A DNA stretch of 64,000 bases. It comes from Halosimplex pelagicum. GTDB lineage: Archaea > Halobacteriota > Halobacteria > Halobacteriales > Haloarculaceae. The notes below the pieces were generated by a model. That model saw only the letters and a list, made by a program, of their open reading frames with translations, was not told where the DNA came from and did no database searches. How positions within the stretch are numbered: the stretch's first letter is position 1; each line of letters begins with the position of its first letter. Below are positions 42,047 through 52,410 of the stretch, one piece after another. The stretch is from assembly GCF_013415905.1 (NCBI RefSeq), contig NZ_CP058909.1:1798001-1862000 (forward strand). The letters are read 5' to 3'. The position numbers and the translations under genes were made by a program.

Positions 42047-42646
42047 TCACCCGCTCCGGGGCTCGCCGCCCATCGCCTCGCCGCCGCTCGCGACGCCGCT
42101 CCGTCGGCCGACGTAGCCGACGTACACCAGCAGGAGACCGGTGGACAGCAGGTGGACCCCGGTGAGGAGTCCGACCGCCCACGCGGCCGTGCTCGGAAAG
42201 CCCGCCCACAGCAGGACGGCCAGCGCCAGCGAGACGGCACCGCTCGCGACGTACCAGAGCCAGTTGGGCTCCGAGCGCGCCCGGGCCCCCATCGCGATTT
42301 GGATGACTCCTTCGACCGCGAAGTAGGCGATGAGCAGGATCGTCACCGTCGTCAGGCCGAGCACCGGGTTGGCCAGCAGCGAGATCCCGGCGACCGCGTA
42401 GACGACCGCGAGCGCGACCTGCCAGGCCGTCCCGGCGACCCCGCCGACGGAGACGGCGTTGACGGCGTGCCCGAGCGCGCCGACGACCAGCAGCGCGCCG
42501 AGCAGGACCGAGACGGCGACGCCGGTCACGAACGGCGCCGCGATCGCGATCAGGCCGAGGAGGGTGATCAGGAGGCCGGCGCCCATCAGGTACCGCCAGC
42601 TCCGCTGTGCGTCCGCCGATTCGACCGAGGAGGTGTCTGTGCTCAT
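42047..42646 (-). CDS. HdeD/DUF308 family membrane protein
   Basis: The 199-residue protein has six transmembrane helices arranged as three repeated pairs, with LMGAGLLITLLGLIAIAAPF at the first repeat and ALAVVYAVAGISLLANPVLG at the second. This is the DUF308 (HdeD) pattern. In enteric bacteria HdeD is linked to acid resistance at high cell density; in haloarchaea the role is not known. It is a single gene. Upstream, 438 nt are gene-free. Confidence 0.82.
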   Translation of the reverse strand: MSTDTSSVESADAQRSWRYLMGAGLLITLLGLIAIAAPFVTGVAVSVLLGALLVVGALGHAVNAVSVGGVAGTAWQVALAVVYAVAGISLLANPVLGLTTVTILLIAYFAVEGVIQIAMGARARSEPNWLWYVASGAVSLALAVLLWAGFPSTAAWAVGLLTGVHLLSTGLLLVYVGYVGRRSGVASGGEAMGGEPRSG

Positions 42647-43084
42647 GGTGTGTTCTCCCGGTGGGAGTACGCCGCCCCCCGAGATAACCGTATTCGTGAT
42701 ACTGTATCGACATTGTTACTCCCACTCGTACCGTTGGGGACGGTTGAATACGGTTACCGGGGAACGGGGAGCTTACTCGGCCGCAGTCGGGGTTCGGTCG
42801 GTGGCGAGCGCGGCACGCGGCGCGGCGGAGCGAACCCGAACCGGCGACGGTCGGTTCCCGGCGCCCCCTCACGGTGCTGGCCACGGACTCGATTCCAAGT
42901 GGAAACAACCGACTTGACGGCCTCGCCCATCGCTTCGAAACGAGATGGGACGGGTTTCGTCGCCGCTCGCGAGCGCCGCGGTCGTCCGGCAGTGGTCGAA
43001 GACGGTCGTCGCGACCCGCGGCCGGTCGCGCGCCGCCGTCGCAGCCGGGGTCGAGTCGGCGGCCGACCGGGGGAGGACGGCCGG
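42647..43084. other. Gene-free stretch between two divergent genes
   Basis: About 440 nt between the HdeD-like gene and the metallophosphoesterase gene. Open frames here have no protein-like composition. A moderately A+T-rich patch at about 42690-42720 could hold the minus-strand promoter. I see no repeat, RNA gene or clear operator. Confidence 0.5.
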
Positions 43085-44410
43085 ATGACCGACGCGTACT
43101 ACCTGATCAGCGACCTCCACATCGGCGGCGACGAGCAGCTGCGACACGTCGACTTCCGCGAGGAGCTGATCGACTTTCTCCGCGACCTGGCGGACAGCGA
43201 CGAGGACGCCGAGCTGCTGATCAACGGCGACGCGTTCGGGCTGTGGGAGTTCACCGAGGTGGAGGGGTCGGCGAAGTTCGACGCGCTGGTCGCCGACTAC
43301 CCGGAGCTGTTCGCGCAGTTGCGCGCGACCGGCGAGCGAGTCCCGATCACGCTCATCCCGGGCAACCACGACTACGAACTCGCGGCTCACGACGAGTACG
43401 TCGACCGCCTCGCCGAGTACAACGTCACGCTCGACCAGTCGGTGTCGATCACGCGCGACCTGGGTGACGCGGTCGTCCACGTCGAACACGGGATGCAGGA
43501 GGACCCGAACAACCGGATCCCCGACTTCGGGAACCCCTACGCGAACCCGCCGGGCTACTTCGTGAACCGCCAGATCACGAGCCGAGCGGGGCGGCTCTCC
43601 GGTCGCGGGAAGTACAACTGGCTCAGGGACATCCAGGCGGTGACGCCGATGACCCAGATCCCCGACTGGCTCGTCTCCAACTACTTCTACCGGGAGATGA
43701 GCGCCTGGCTGCGGTTTGCGGTCGTCCCCTTCCTGGCCCTGTTCAACGCGGCGCTGTGGTACGTCGGGGTCGTCGCCCTCGACGCCACCGGGGTCTGGTC
43801 GCTCCCGATGGCCGTCGTGCAGGGCGTCCTCCGGGACTTCGGTCCGGTCGGGTATCTGGTCGACATGATCCTCACGGCCAACCTGGTGCTCGTCGCCCTG
43901 CTGGCCGTGATCGCCGTCCCGCTGTACGTCTTCTTCAGGGACGTGCGGAAGACGCTCCGGCGGTTCGGGCTCGTCCGCGAGAGCGACGGCGAGGACCCCG
44001 TCGAGAAGTACCTCGACCGGGCGCGGGCGGTCTTCCGGGCCGACCCCGCCGTCGCCGTCTACGTCTACGGCCACACCCACCGCCCGTCGACGACCGAAGT
44101 AGGCGACCGGCTCGTGATAAACACCGGGACGTGGCTCAAACGCCTCCACCGCGTCGACCCGGTCGTCGGCCTCCTCCCGCCGGTGTACTACGCGTCGTTC
44201 CGCCTCAACTACTTCCGGCTCACCGCGGCCGACGACGGGGGCGTCCGCGTCGACTACGAGGTGATCGACAAGCCCGACCCCGACGACGAGACGCTCCTCC
44301 AGCGACTGCTCACCCGCCCGCCGGACCCCGAGGAACCGATCCCGGAGACGACCGTCGTCGACCCGCCCGTCTCGCCCGAGGAACGGGTGTCCGAGCCCGC
44401 CGAGGAGTGA
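43085..44410 (+). CDS. Metallophosphoesterase with inserted transmembrane helices
   Basis: The 441-residue protein has calcineurin-type motifs in order: SDLHIGG (metal ligands Asp9 and His11 region), LINGDAFG, GNHD (93-96), VEHGMQEDPNN and GHTH (329-332). Between the last two, residues about 205-280 form two hydrophobic segments (FAVVPFLALFNAALWYVGVV and ANLVLVALLAVIAVPLYVFF) that should span the membrane. The catalytic site would therefore sit at the cytoplasmic surface with a membrane hairpin. Possible substrates are UDP-diacylglucosamine-like or isoprenoid lipid phosphates; this is inferred only from the membrane link. The C-terminus is acidic and Pro-rich. Confidence 0.82.
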   Translation: MTDAYYLISDLHIGGDEQLRHVDFREELIDFLRDLADSDEDAELLINGDAFGLWEFTEVEGSAKFDALVADYPELFAQLRATGERVPITLIPGNHDYELAAHDEYVDRLAEYNVTLDQSVSITRDLGDAVVHVEHGMQEDPNNRIPDFGNPYANPPGYFVNRQITSRAGRLSGRGKYNWLRDIQAVTPMTQIPDWLVSNYFYREMSAWLRFAVVPFLALFNAALWYVGVVALDATGVWSLPMAVVQGVLRDFGPVGYLVDMILTANLVLVALLAVIAVPLYVFFRDVRKTLRRFGLVRESDGEDPVEKYLDRARAVFRADPAVAVYVYGHTHRPSTTEVGDRLVINTGTWLKRLHRVDPVVGLLPPVYYASFRLNYFRLTAADDGGVRVDYEVIDKPDPDDETLLQRLLTRPPDPEEPIPETTVVDPPVSPEERVSEPAEE

Positions 44411-44425
44411 GCGGCCGTGGGGCCA

Positions 44426-45439
44426 CTAGCCGGTCGGCGGCCCGGCGGTGGCGGAGCCGGTCGTCGACGGCGCGGACGCGGTGCCGTCGGCGGTGGCGGT
44501 CGGCGCCCGGTCGGTGCTGGTCGTGACGGTGGCGTCCGGCGATCGGTCGGAGCCGGCTGCGGTCGCGTTCGGTCCCGGGGTCGTGACGGTGACGGCCTCG
44601 GAGCCGGGGACGCAGAACGCGTCGGGTCGGCTGACGGTGACGCCGCCGACTTCGCCGACGGAGAACGTCTCGACCTCGGTGGTGTTGACGATGCCGTCGA
44701 TGGTGTCGCGCTGGAGCGTCCGGACCTGGCGGACGCGGCGGACGACGCCGCGGCGGTCGACGAACACCGTCGACTCGACGCTCAGCGCCTCGCCGGAGCC
44801 GACGAGGACCTCGATGTCGCGGGCCTCCTCGAAGATGCGCACCTCGGTGCCGTTCCAGGTGCGCGTGCCGATATGGGTGTAGTTGTAGCCGCCGATCCGC
44901 TCGTCGAGCCAGTTCTCGCCGGTCAGGGCGTCGCGGTACCAGGTCGACCCGGGCGAGTCGGGGTCGTAGGGGCGCTGGGCGACGGAGACGCCGCCCTCGA
45001 CCTGCCGGAGCCGGTAGATCGTCCCGGCGACGGCGAACACCTGGACCGACTGGAAACCGAGCGTGACCCCCTCGTAGGTGAACGCGGCGGCGCCGGGCAT
45101 GGCTCGCACGCGAGTGCCGTCCATCCGGAGCGAGAAACTGTGGTCGTCCAGCGCCGCGCCGTGGCCGGCGACGATGGCGTCGCCGTCGACCGTCCCGTTC
45201 GCGGCCGCCAGCGGCACGGGCGTCGCCGGCGTCGGGGCGGGCGTCCGGTCGTCGGCCGCGACTCGCGGGGCGAGACACTCCGTCGATGTCGGGGTGGCCG
45301 TCCGCAGCGACTCGGCGGTCGGGACCTCGACGGGCGTCAGCGTCGCCGTCCCGGGACGGTCGGTGCCGTCCCCGCCGGCGAAGGCGTTGCAGCCGGCGAG
45401 GACGACCAGCAGCGCGACGACGACGGTACGTCGATGCAC
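44426..45439 (-). CDS. Haloarchaeal lipoprotein (DUF7537-like)
   Basis: The protein has 337 residues from the GTG at 45439. The signal ends in the lipobox LAGC (Cys17), giving a membrane-anchored extracellular protein. A Thr/Pro-rich linker follows, then a beta-rich domain (SFSLRMDGTRVRAMPGAAAF, then GTIYRLRQVEGGVSV, STWYRDALTGENWL, TVFVDRRGVVRRVRQV) like the LolA/LppX-type shells seen in haloarchaeal outer-surface lipoproteins. A Thr/Ser/Ala-rich C-terminal tail (likely O-glycosylated) ends the protein. The family number is from memory. Function may be carrying a lipid or hydrophobic ligand. A longer in-frame start exists but puts 13 residues before the signal. Confidence 0.72.
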   Translation of the reverse strand: MHRRTVVVALLVVLAGCNAFAGGDGTDRPGTATLTPVEVPTAESLRTATPTSTECLAPRVAADDRTPAPTPATPVPLAAANGTVDGDAIVAGHGAALDDHSFSLRMDGTRVRAMPGAAAFTYEGVTLGFQSVQVFAVAGTIYRLRQVEGGVSVAQRPYDPDSPGSTWYRDALTGENWLDERIGGYNYTHIGTRTWNGTEVRIFEEARDIEVLVGSGEALSVESTVFVDRRGVVRRVRQVRTLQRDTIDGIVNTTEVETFSVGEVGGVTVSRPDAFCVPGSEAVTVTTPGPNATAAGSDRSPDATVTTSTDRAPTATADGTASAPSTTGSATAGPPTG

Positions 45440-45582
45440 GCTCCCCACTGAGGAGTCGACCCGCAAAAACCTACGCACGGCTATTCCGGGGGGTTACCGG
45501 CTCGACACCCCCGGCGGTGGACGCGCGTCCACGGCCCGCACCGACGGGGCAGGCTTATCGGCGTGCCGCCGCTGGATTCGGT

Positions 45583-47616
45583 ATGGACGCAGCCGATGCC
45601 GACGGCGCCCGCGACGCAGCCGACGGCCGCGACGCCCGTCTGGGCGTCGACGTGGGCGGCACCTTCACCGACGTGGCGCTGGTGGTCGACGGCGACCTGA
45701 CGACCGCGAAGGTCCCGACGACCGACGACCAGTCCCGCGGGGTCCTCGCCGGGGTCGAGGCGGCCTGCGACGCCGCCGACGTCGACCCGAGCGCGGTCGT
45801 CGGATTCCGCCACGCCACCACCGCCGCGGTCAACGCCGTCCTCGAAGGGGCGGGCGCCGAGACGGCGCTCGTCACGACCGAGGGGTTCGCCGACGCCGTC
45901 GAGATCGGTCGCCAGGACCGCCCGGACCTGTACGACCTCTCGGCGGAGAAACCAGAACCGCTCGTCCCGCGCGAGCGACGGTTCGAGGTGGCCGAGCGCG
46001 CCACCACCGAGGGGATCGAGACGCCCGTCGACCCCGAGGAACTCCGGACGGTCGCAGATTCCCTCGAAGGAAACTGCGAGAGCGTGGCCGTCTCGTTCCT
46101 GCACGCGTACGCTCACCCGGACAGCGAGCGGCGGGCGGCCGAGATTCTCCGAGAAGAGTTGGACGTGCCGGTGTCGGCCAGCCACGAGGTACACGCGGCG
46201 TTCCGCGAGTACGAGCGGACGGCGACGACGGTCGCCGACGCGTACGTGACGCCCGTGATCGACGACTATCTCGGGCGCTTGACCGAGCGGGTCGCGGATC
46301 TGGGGCTCCCGCCGGTGCGAGTGATGCAGTCCAACGGCGGGATCGCCGACGCCGAGACCGTCAGGGAGCGCGCGGTCACGACGCTGCTGTCGGGGCCGGC
46401 GGCTGGCGTCGTCGGCGCCGCGCGGTTCGAGCGGTCCGACCACGCCGGGCTCGTGACCTTCGATATGGGCGGCACCTCCTCGGACGTGAGCCTCGTTCGC
46501 GAGGGGAGCGCCGAGCGGACGACCGACGCCGAGATCGGGGGCCACCCCGTCGGGGTCCCGATGGTCGACGTACACACCGTCGGCGCGGGCGGCGGCTCGA
46601 TCGCGCGGGTCGACGAGGGGGGTGCGCTCCGGGTGGGGCCCGAATCCGCGGGCGCCGAGCCCGGCCCGGCCTGCTACGGCAAGGGCGGCGACGAACCCAC
46701 GGTCACCGACGCGGCGGTCGTGCTGGGGTATCTCGGGGCGGACACGACGCTCGGCGAGGGACTGGAACTCGACGCCGACCGCGCCGAGGGGGTGATGGAG
46801 GACCTCGCGGACGCGGCCGGCCTCGACACGGTCGTCGACGCCGCCCAGGGCGTCTACCGGGTCGCGAACGCGACGATGGCGCGGGCGATCCGCGGGGTGA
46901 CCGTCGAGCGGGGCCACGACCCCCGGGAGTTCGCCCTCGCGGCGTTCGGCGGCGCCGGGCCGATGCACGCCGCCACGCTCGCCGACCGGCTGGGGATCGA
47001 GACCGTCCTCGTCCCGCCCGGTAACGGCGTCCTCTCGGCGCTGGGCCTGCTGGCCGCCGACGAGCGCCACGACGCGACCCGGACGCACCGCACGGGCCTG
47101 GCCGGCGCGGACCCCGACGCCGTCGAGTCGGTGTTCGACGACCTGGCCGACGAGGCACTCGCCGAGACGAGCGATCCCGCGGCCGCGACGGTCGAGCGCG
47201 AGGCCGAGTGTCGCTACGCGGGCCAGAGCTTCGAACTCGCGGTCGGCGCGCCCGACCCGTTCGACCCCGATACCGTGCGCGAGCGGTTCCACGACGAGCA
47301 CGAGCGCGCTCGCGGCTACCGCATGGACGAACCGGTCGACCTGGTCACCTGCCGTGTCACGGCGACGGTGCCGGGCGACCCGCCGGAGCTGTCCCACGAC
47401 CCCGAGGGCGACCCGCTGCTGGGCAAACGGGACCTCTTCTTCGAGTCGGGGTTCTACCGCGCGCCGGTGTACGACCGCGCTCGCGTCCCCGTCGGCGTGT
47501 CCGTGGACGGTCCGACGATCTTCGCCGGCGGGGAGAGCACGGTCGTCCTCCCGCCGCGGTGGACCGCCAGGGCCGACGAACAGGGGACACTCGTGCTGGA
47601 GGCGGGTGAGGAATGA
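45583..47616 (+). CDS. Hydantoinase/oxoprolinase subunit A
   Basis: The 677-residue protein has the HyuA layout: N-terminal actin-like ATPase part with GVDVGGTFTDVAL (21-33), GFRHATTAAVNAVLEG, MQSNGG, FDMGGTSSDVSLV (Asp294 region) and HTVGAGGGSIARVDEGGALR, then GPACYGKGGDEPTVTDA. The last 150 residues form the C-terminal domain. With HyuB it hydrolyses hydantoins or 5-oxoproline, or carboxylates ketones, in an ATP-dependent way; the exact reaction cannot be told. The stop overlaps the HyuB ATG (ATGA), so equal amounts are expected. Confidence 0.9.
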   Translation: MDAADADGARDAADGRDARLGVDVGGTFTDVALVVDGDLTTAKVPTTDDQSRGVLAGVEAACDAADVDPSAVVGFRHATTAAVNAVLEGAGAETALVTTEGFADAVEIGRQDRPDLYDLSAEKPEPLVPRERRFEVAERATTEGIETPVDPEELRTVADSLEGNCESVAVSFLHAYAHPDSERRAAEILREELDVPVSASHEVHAAFREYERTATTVADAYVTPVIDDYLGRLTERVADLGLPPVRVMQSNGGIADAETVRERAVTTLLSGPAAGVVGAARFERSDHAGLVTFDMGGTSSDVSLVREGSAERTTDAEIGGHPVGVPMVDVHTVGAGGGSIARVDEGGALRVGPESAGAEPGPACYGKGGDEPTVTDAAVVLGYLGADTTLGEGLELDADRAEGVMEDLADAAGLDTVVDAAQGVYRVANATMARAIRGVTVERGHDPREFALAAFGGAGPMHAATLADRLGIETVLVPPGNGVLSALGLLAADERHDATRTHRTGLAGADPDAVESVFDDLADEALAETSDPAAATVEREAECRYAGQSFELAVGAPDPFDPDTVRERFHDEHERARGYRMDEPVDLVTCRVTATVPGDPPELSHDPEGDPLLGKRDLFFESGFYRAPVYDRARVPVGVSVDGPTIFAGGESTVVLPPRWTARADEQGTLVLEAGEE

Positions 47617-49256
47617 GTCGCGACGGTTCCGATCCCGAACCGGACCTCGACCCGGTCGAACTGGAGATACTGCGGAACCAACTGGAGAGCGTCGCCGAGG
47701 AGATGGGCCAGGTCCTGATCCGGGGCGCCTACTCGCCGAACATCACGGAGCGACGGGACTGCTCGACGGCGGTCTTCGACGCCGACGGGCGGCTGGTCGC
47801 CCAGGCCGAACACATCCCGGTCCACCTGGGCGCGATGCCCGAGGCGGTCGACGCGGTGCTCGACCGCGACCCCGAGCCGGGCGACGTGTTCGCGCTGAAC
47901 GACCCCTTCGAAGGGGGGACCCACCTCCCGGACGTGACGCTGGTCTCGCCGATCGCGCCCGAGCGGGACCCGGAATCCGGAGAGGAGTCCGAGATCCTCG
48001 GCTACGCGGTCTCGCGGGCACATCACGCCGACGTGGGCGGGATGGCGCCGGGGAGCATGCCAGCGGGCGCCCGCGACATCCACCAGGAGGGGCTTCGCAT
48101 CCCGCCCGTCAGGCTCGTCGCGGGCGGGGAGATCGACGAGGAGATCGAGTCGCTCGTCCTCGCGAACGTCCGCGACCCCGACGAGCGCCGGGCGGACCTG
48201 CGGGCGCAGATCGCCGCCAACGACCGCGCCGAGGAGCGGATCGCCGACCTCCTCGCCGCCCACGGCGACCGCCTGCTCGCGGCGTTCGACGCCGTGATCG
48301 ACTACTCCCGCGAGCGCGTCGAGAGCGAACTCCGCGAGCTCCCGGACGGGACCTACCGCGCGGCCGACGCGCTGGAGGGCGACGGCGTCACCGACGAGGA
48401 CGTTCCGATCGAGGTGGCGGTCACCGTCGACGGCGCGACCGTCGACGTTGACTTCGCCGGCACCGCCGACCAGGTCGCCGGCAACGTCAACGCCCCCCTG
48501 ACCGTCGCCAAGAGCGCCGTATACTTCGTGATCAGATGTATTACCGATCCCGAGATACCGCCGAACCAGGGCTGTTACGACCCGGTCACGGTCGGTGCGC
48601 CCGAGGGGTCGCTGTTGAACCCCGAGCCGCCGGCGGCGGTCGTCGGCGGGAACGTGGAGACGAGCCAGCGGGTGACCGACGCCGTCTTCGCGGCGCTGGC
48701 CGAGGCGGCGCCCGACCGGGTCCCCGCGGGCGGCCAGGGGACGATGAACAACCTCGTCGTCGGCGACGCCGAGTTCGCCTACTACGAGACCGTCGGCGGC
48801 GGCGCGGGCGCGAACCCGGGGAGCGACGGCCTCTCCGGCGTGCAGGTCGGGATGACGAACACGCTGAACACGCCCGTCGAGGCGCTGGAAGCGGCCTACC
48901 CGCTCCGGGTCGAGCGCTACGCGCTCCGCGAGGGCAGCGGCGGCGACGGTCGACATCGCGGGGGCGACGGGCTCGTTCGGAGCGTCCGGGTCGAGACCGA
49001 CGCGACCGTCTCGCTGCTGACCGAGCGGCGTCGGCACGCTCCCCGGGGGATCGCGGGCGGCGGCGACGGCCAGCCGGGGATCAACCGCATCGACGGCGAG
49101 CGCGTCCCGGCGAAGGTCACCCGCGAGGTGTCGGCTGGGACGACCGTCACCGTCGAGACGCCCGGCGGCGGCGGTCACGGGCGGTCGGCGGCCGATTCGG
49201 CGGACGAGTCCGGACCGGACGACGACACCGACGAACCGTCGGCCGACGCGGCGTGA
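47613..49256 (+). CDS. Hydantoinase/oxoprolinase subunit B
   Basis: The 547-residue protein has the HyuB features: [20 protein letters not shown] at the start, [66 protein letters not shown], a C-terminal [26 protein letters not shown], and metal-site residues in these His/Asp-rich stretches. It forms the catalytic complex with the upstream subunit. An acidic tail of about 25 residues ends the protein. It is downstream of and coupled to HyuA. No transporter for the substrate is adjacent. Confidence 0.9.
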   Translation: MSRDGSDPEPDLDPVELEILRNQLESVAEEMGQVLIRGAYSPNITERRDCSTAVFDADGRLVAQAEHIPVHLGAMPEAVDAVLDRDPEPGDVFALNDPFEGGTHLPDVTLVSPIAPERDPESGEESEILGYAVSRAHHADVGGMAPGSMPAGARDIHQEGLRIPPVRLVAGGEIDEEIESLVLANVRDPDERRADLRAQIAANDRAEERIADLLAAHGDRLLAAFDAVIDYSRERVESELRELPDGTYRAADALEGDGVTDEDVPIEVAVTVDGATVDVDFAGTADQVAGNVNAPLTVAKSAVYFVIRCITDPEIPPNQGCYDPVTVGAPEGSLLNPEPPAAVVGGNVETSQRVTDAVFAALAEAAPDRVPAGGQGTMNNLVVGDAEFAYYETVGGGAGANPGSDGLSGVQVGMTNTLNTPVEALEAAYPLRVERYALREGSGGDGRHRGGDGLVRSVRVETDATVSLLTERRRHAPRGIAGGGDGQPGINRIDGERVPAKVTREVSAGTTVTVETPGGGGHGRSAADSADESGPDDDTDEPSADAA

Positions 49257-49321
49257 CCGGCCAGCCGCGGCCGGCGGACGCGACGGGAGCCTTAAGTCCC
49301 TCCTGACTGTTTGGTCAGGTC

Positions 49322-50353
49322 ATGGCAGACCGAGCGGCTGCGGCCGTGGTGGTGGTGTTGTGTGTCGTCGCGCTGGCGCTGACGGCGTCGACGCTCTCGC
49401 CCACGTCGAGCAACCAGCGGGGCGCGGGCGAGGGCGAACGGGTCGGGGCCGACGACGACCCGCTGGGCCAGCAGACGCCGACCAACCAGAGCGCGCCCGA
49501 CGCGCCCGGGCTGCCGGGCGACCTGGTGGCGATCCTGGTCGCGGTCGCGGTCGTACTGGCGATTCCGGGGGCGCTGTTGATGGGGTACGACCGGGCGCTC
49601 GGTATCGCCGCCGCAGTCGTGCTGTTCGCCGGACTGCTGGGGCTGTACTTTCTCCTCTCCGGGACGATCGACGCCCCGTTGCCCGGCGGTGACATCCCGA
49701 ACGCGTCCGGCAGTCCGTTCGGTGGCGGCGGCGACATGGGCAGCGCCGACGAGAGCGCGGCGGACAACGCCCGGGACCTGCCCTCGCTGGTGACGTTCGG
49801 CGTCGTCGGGTTCGCGCTGCTGGCCGCGCTGGGGCTGATCTACTACGCCAGCGCCAGCGTCGACGCGTCGGTCGACCCGTCGCCGCCGCCCGAGCCCGAC
49901 TCGCCCGACCGGGAAGCGGTGGGCGCCGCCGCGGCCCGCGCGGCCGAGCGGATCGACGACCACGAGGGCGACGCCGAGAACGCCGTCTACGAGGCCTGGG
50001 TCGAGATGACGACCGCGCTCGCGGTGCCCGACCCCGCGACGAGCACGCCCGGCGAGTTCGCCGACGCCGCGACCGCCGCCGGGATGGACGAGGCCCGCGT
50101 CGCCGAGCTGACCGACCTCTTCGAGCGGGTCCGCTACGGCTCGGAGCCGGTCACCGCCGACCACGAACGGCAGGCGGTCGAGACCCTGCGGGCGATCCAG
50201 GCGGCCCACGAGGGGGTCGACGCCGATTCGGTCGTCGCGGCCGCCGACGCCGAGTCCGACGGCGGGTCGCCGGTGGGCGACGGCCCGGGAGACGAGGCGG
50301 GCGCGACCGAGACCGGCGGCGACGCGCCCGACGAGTCGGGTGATCGGACGTGA
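49322..50353 (+). CDS. DUF4129 domain membrane protein (DUF58 cluster 2)
   Basis: The 343-residue protein mirrors the one at 31736-32794: N-terminal transmembrane helix (AAAVVVVLCVVALALTAS), polar linker, three more helices, then the DUF4129 domain with AVYEAWVEMTTALAVPDP, TPGEFADAATAAGM and LTDLFERVRYGS. The C-terminus is acidic and low in complexity. Its stop overlaps the next start (GTGA at 50350-50353). A TATA-like cttaagt lies about 30 nt before the ATG. Confidence 0.78.
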   Translation: MADRAAAAVVVVLCVVALALTASTLSPTSSNQRGAGEGERVGADDDPLGQQTPTNQSAPDAPGLPGDLVAILVAVAVVLAIPGALLMGYDRALGIAAAVVLFAGLLGLYFLLSGTIDAPLPGGDIPNASGSPFGGGGDMGSADESAADNARDLPSLVTFGVVGFALLAALGLIYYASASVDASVDPSPPPEPDSPDREAVGAAAARAAERIDDHEGDAENAVYEAWVEMTTALAVPDPATSTPGEFADAATAAGMDEARVAELTDLFERVRYGSEPVTADHERQAVETLRAIQAAHEGVDADSVVAAADAESDGGSPVGDGPGDEAGATETGGDAPDESGDRT

Positions 50354-52410
50354 GCCCGGACGACGTGGACCGGGACCCCGGGAGCGTCACCGACCAGCGC
50401 CTCCAGCAGGGCCAGGCCATGCGGCGGACGATGGAGGGCGTCGACGCGGGCGTGACCGGCGATATCGACTTCGAAGCGCCGTCCGTGCGCGACAACCCGG
50501 TCAGGACGGCCATCGGGCTGGTCGTCGTCGTGGCGGGGCTGGCCGCGGTCGTCGGTCTCGACGCGGTGCCCGCGCTCCCGTTCGGGAACGGCGTCGTGGC
50601 CGCGATCTCGATCTCGGCGGTCCTCACCGGGTCGCTCGCGCTGGCCAGACGGGCGTTCACCGACTACGAGACGGCCGAGACGGCCGACGTGGAGTACCGC
50701 GAGTCCGTCACCGTCCCCGGTTCGGACTTCGACGACGCGCTCGCCGGCGCGATCCACGGGCTGAGCCGGACGCGCGTGGACGCTCGCCGCGACGTGACCG
50801 AACGACTCCGGCGCGCGGCCGTCTCCATCTACGCGCAGGCCGAGCGCATCCCCGAGGCGGAGGCCCGCGAGGCCGTCGCCCTGGGGACGTGGACCGACGA
50901 CCCCGTCGCCGCGGCCCTGCTCTCCGACGAGTCGTCGGTCTCGTCCACCGGCGACCAGGTTCGGTCGCTCGTCGGTCGCCGACCGAAGCTCGCGACCGAC
51001 ATCGACCGCGTGCTGGCCGAACTGGCCGCCCTCGCGCCCGGTCTCGACCCCGCGGACTGGGCGGACGCGTCGACCGACGCCGACCGGCCCGCGACGGTCC
51101 GGACGACCGACCGGCGGCGCCGACAGGTCGACCGGCGGACGAACCGGTGGACCGGCCTGACGGGGCTGGGCCTGCTCGCCGTCGGCGTCGGCATCTGGGC
51201 CGGTCACTCGGCGGTGCCGCCGTCGCTGATGGTCGCCGCCGCGACCGTCGTCGGCGCCGCCGGCTACGTCTACCTCTCCTCGCCGCCGCCCGTCGAACTG
51301 GCCGTCGAGCGCGACCTTTCCGCGACCGACCCCGCGCCTGGCGAGGCGGTCACCGTGACCGTCCGCGTCACCAACGAGAGCGACGACCTCCTCCCCGACC
51401 TGCGACTGGTCGACGGCGTCCCGCCGGCCGTCCGGGTCGTCGACGGCTCCCCGCGGTTCGCCACCGCGCTACGGGCCGGCGAGACCGTCTCCTTCTCCTA
51501 CACCGTCGAGGCGGTCCGGGGCGAGCACCCGTTCGACCCGGTCCACGTCATCGCCCGCGACTTCAGCGGCGCCCTGGAGCGCGAGCGCCACGTCCCGAGC
51601 GGGGGCGAGACGGTCCTCTCCGCCGCGCTCGACCTGAGCGCCGACGAGGAGATCCCCGTTCACCCCCAGACCGCCCGGCGGGTCGGCCGCGTCGTCACCG
51701 ACACCGGCGGCAGCGGCGTCGAGCTCCACTCCGTCCGGGAGTACCAGCGCGGCGACCCCCTCTCCCGGATCGACTGGAACCGCGTCGCCCGCAGCGGGGA
51801 GTTCGCCACACTACTCTTCCGCGAGGAACACGCCGCGACGGTGGTCGTCCTCGTCGACGCCCGCGCGGAGGCGTACGTCTCCCCGCGGGTCGACGCCCCC
51901 TCGGCCGTCGACCACAGCATCGCCGCCGCGGACGTGGTCGTCGCCTCGCTCATCGGCGCCGGCGACTCCGTGGGGCTGGCCGCCCTCTCGCCTGAGCGGT
52001 GCTGGCTCGAACCCCGCGGCGGCGCCACGCAGGCCGCCCGCGCCCGCAGCCTGCTCGAACGCCACCCCGCCTTCGACGGGAACCGGCCCGAGGGCGCCTT
52101 CTACGGCGAGTTCGCCGAGCGCCGGCTCCGCCGGGAGCTCCCCAGCGACGCCCAGCTGGTCCTCTGCTCGCCGCTGGCCGACGACGACGCCGTCGGCATC
52201 GTCCGCCAGCTACACGCCCGCGGGTTCCCGGTCACGGTGCTCAGCCCCGACGTGACCGCCGGTGCCTCGACGGGGCAGCGGTTGGCCACCGTCGAGCGGG
52301 CGATGCGGATCTCCCGGCTGCGCCGCGCGGGCGTCCGCATCGTCGACTGGGATCCCGACGAGCCGCTGGAGACGGCCATCGACGCCGCCCAACGGCGGTG
52401 GTCGGCGTGA
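50350..52410 (+). CDS. Fused membrane subunit plus DUF58 protein (cluster 2)
   Basis: The 686-residue protein starts at a GTG. Residues 1 to about 225 correspond to the separate 204-residue protein of cluster 1 (two transmembrane helices, then RRDVTERLRRAAVSIYAQAE and LGTWTDDPVAAALL). Residues about 255-686 are a DUF58 protein: two helices, the beta-sandwich (VTVTVRVTNESDDLLPDLRL), SRIDWNRVAR (Arg473 region) and a vWA-like domain with TVVVLVDARAEAYV. No stop or frame change lies at the junction. The fusion shows that the two proteins work in contact and in equal amounts. The stop overlaps the next GTG. Confidence 0.82.
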   Translation: MSPDDVDRDPGSVTDQRLQQGQAMRRTMEGVDAGVTGDIDFEAPSVRDNPVRTAIGLVVVVAGLAAVVGLDAVPALPFGNGVVAAISISAVLTGSLALARRAFTDYETAETADVEYRESVTVPGSDFDDALAGAIHGLSRTRVDARRDVTERLRRAAVSIYAQAERIPEAEAREAVALGTWTDDPVAAALLSDESSVSSTGDQVRSLVGRRPKLATDIDRVLAELAALAPGLDPADWADASTDADRPATVRTTDRRRRQVDRRTNRWTGLTGLGLLAVGVGIWAGHSAVPPSLMVAAATVVGAAGYVYLSSPPPVELAVERDLSATDPAPGEAVTVTVRVTNESDDLLPDLRLVDGVPPAVRVVDGSPRFATALRAGETVSFSYTVEAVRGEHPFDPVHVIARDFSGALERERHVPSGGETVLSAALDLSADEEIPVHPQTARRVGRVVTDTGGSGVELHSVREYQRGDPLSRIDWNRVARSGEFATLLFREEHAATVVVLVDARAEAYVSPRVDAPSAVDHSIAAADVVVASLIGAGDSVGLAALSPERCWLEPRGGATQAARARSLLERHPAFDGNRPEGAFYGEFAERRLRRELPSDAQLVLCSPLADDDAVGIVRQLHARGFPVTVLSPDVTAGASTGQRLATVERAMRISRLRRAGVRIVDWDPDEPLETAIDAAQRRWSA

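Noticed and set aside
45481-47397. Long open frame on the minus strand opposite HyuA
   Set aside because: GC-rich codon bias opens antisense frames; the product is Arg/Val/Gly-rich without domains, while the plus strand encodes a full HyuA.
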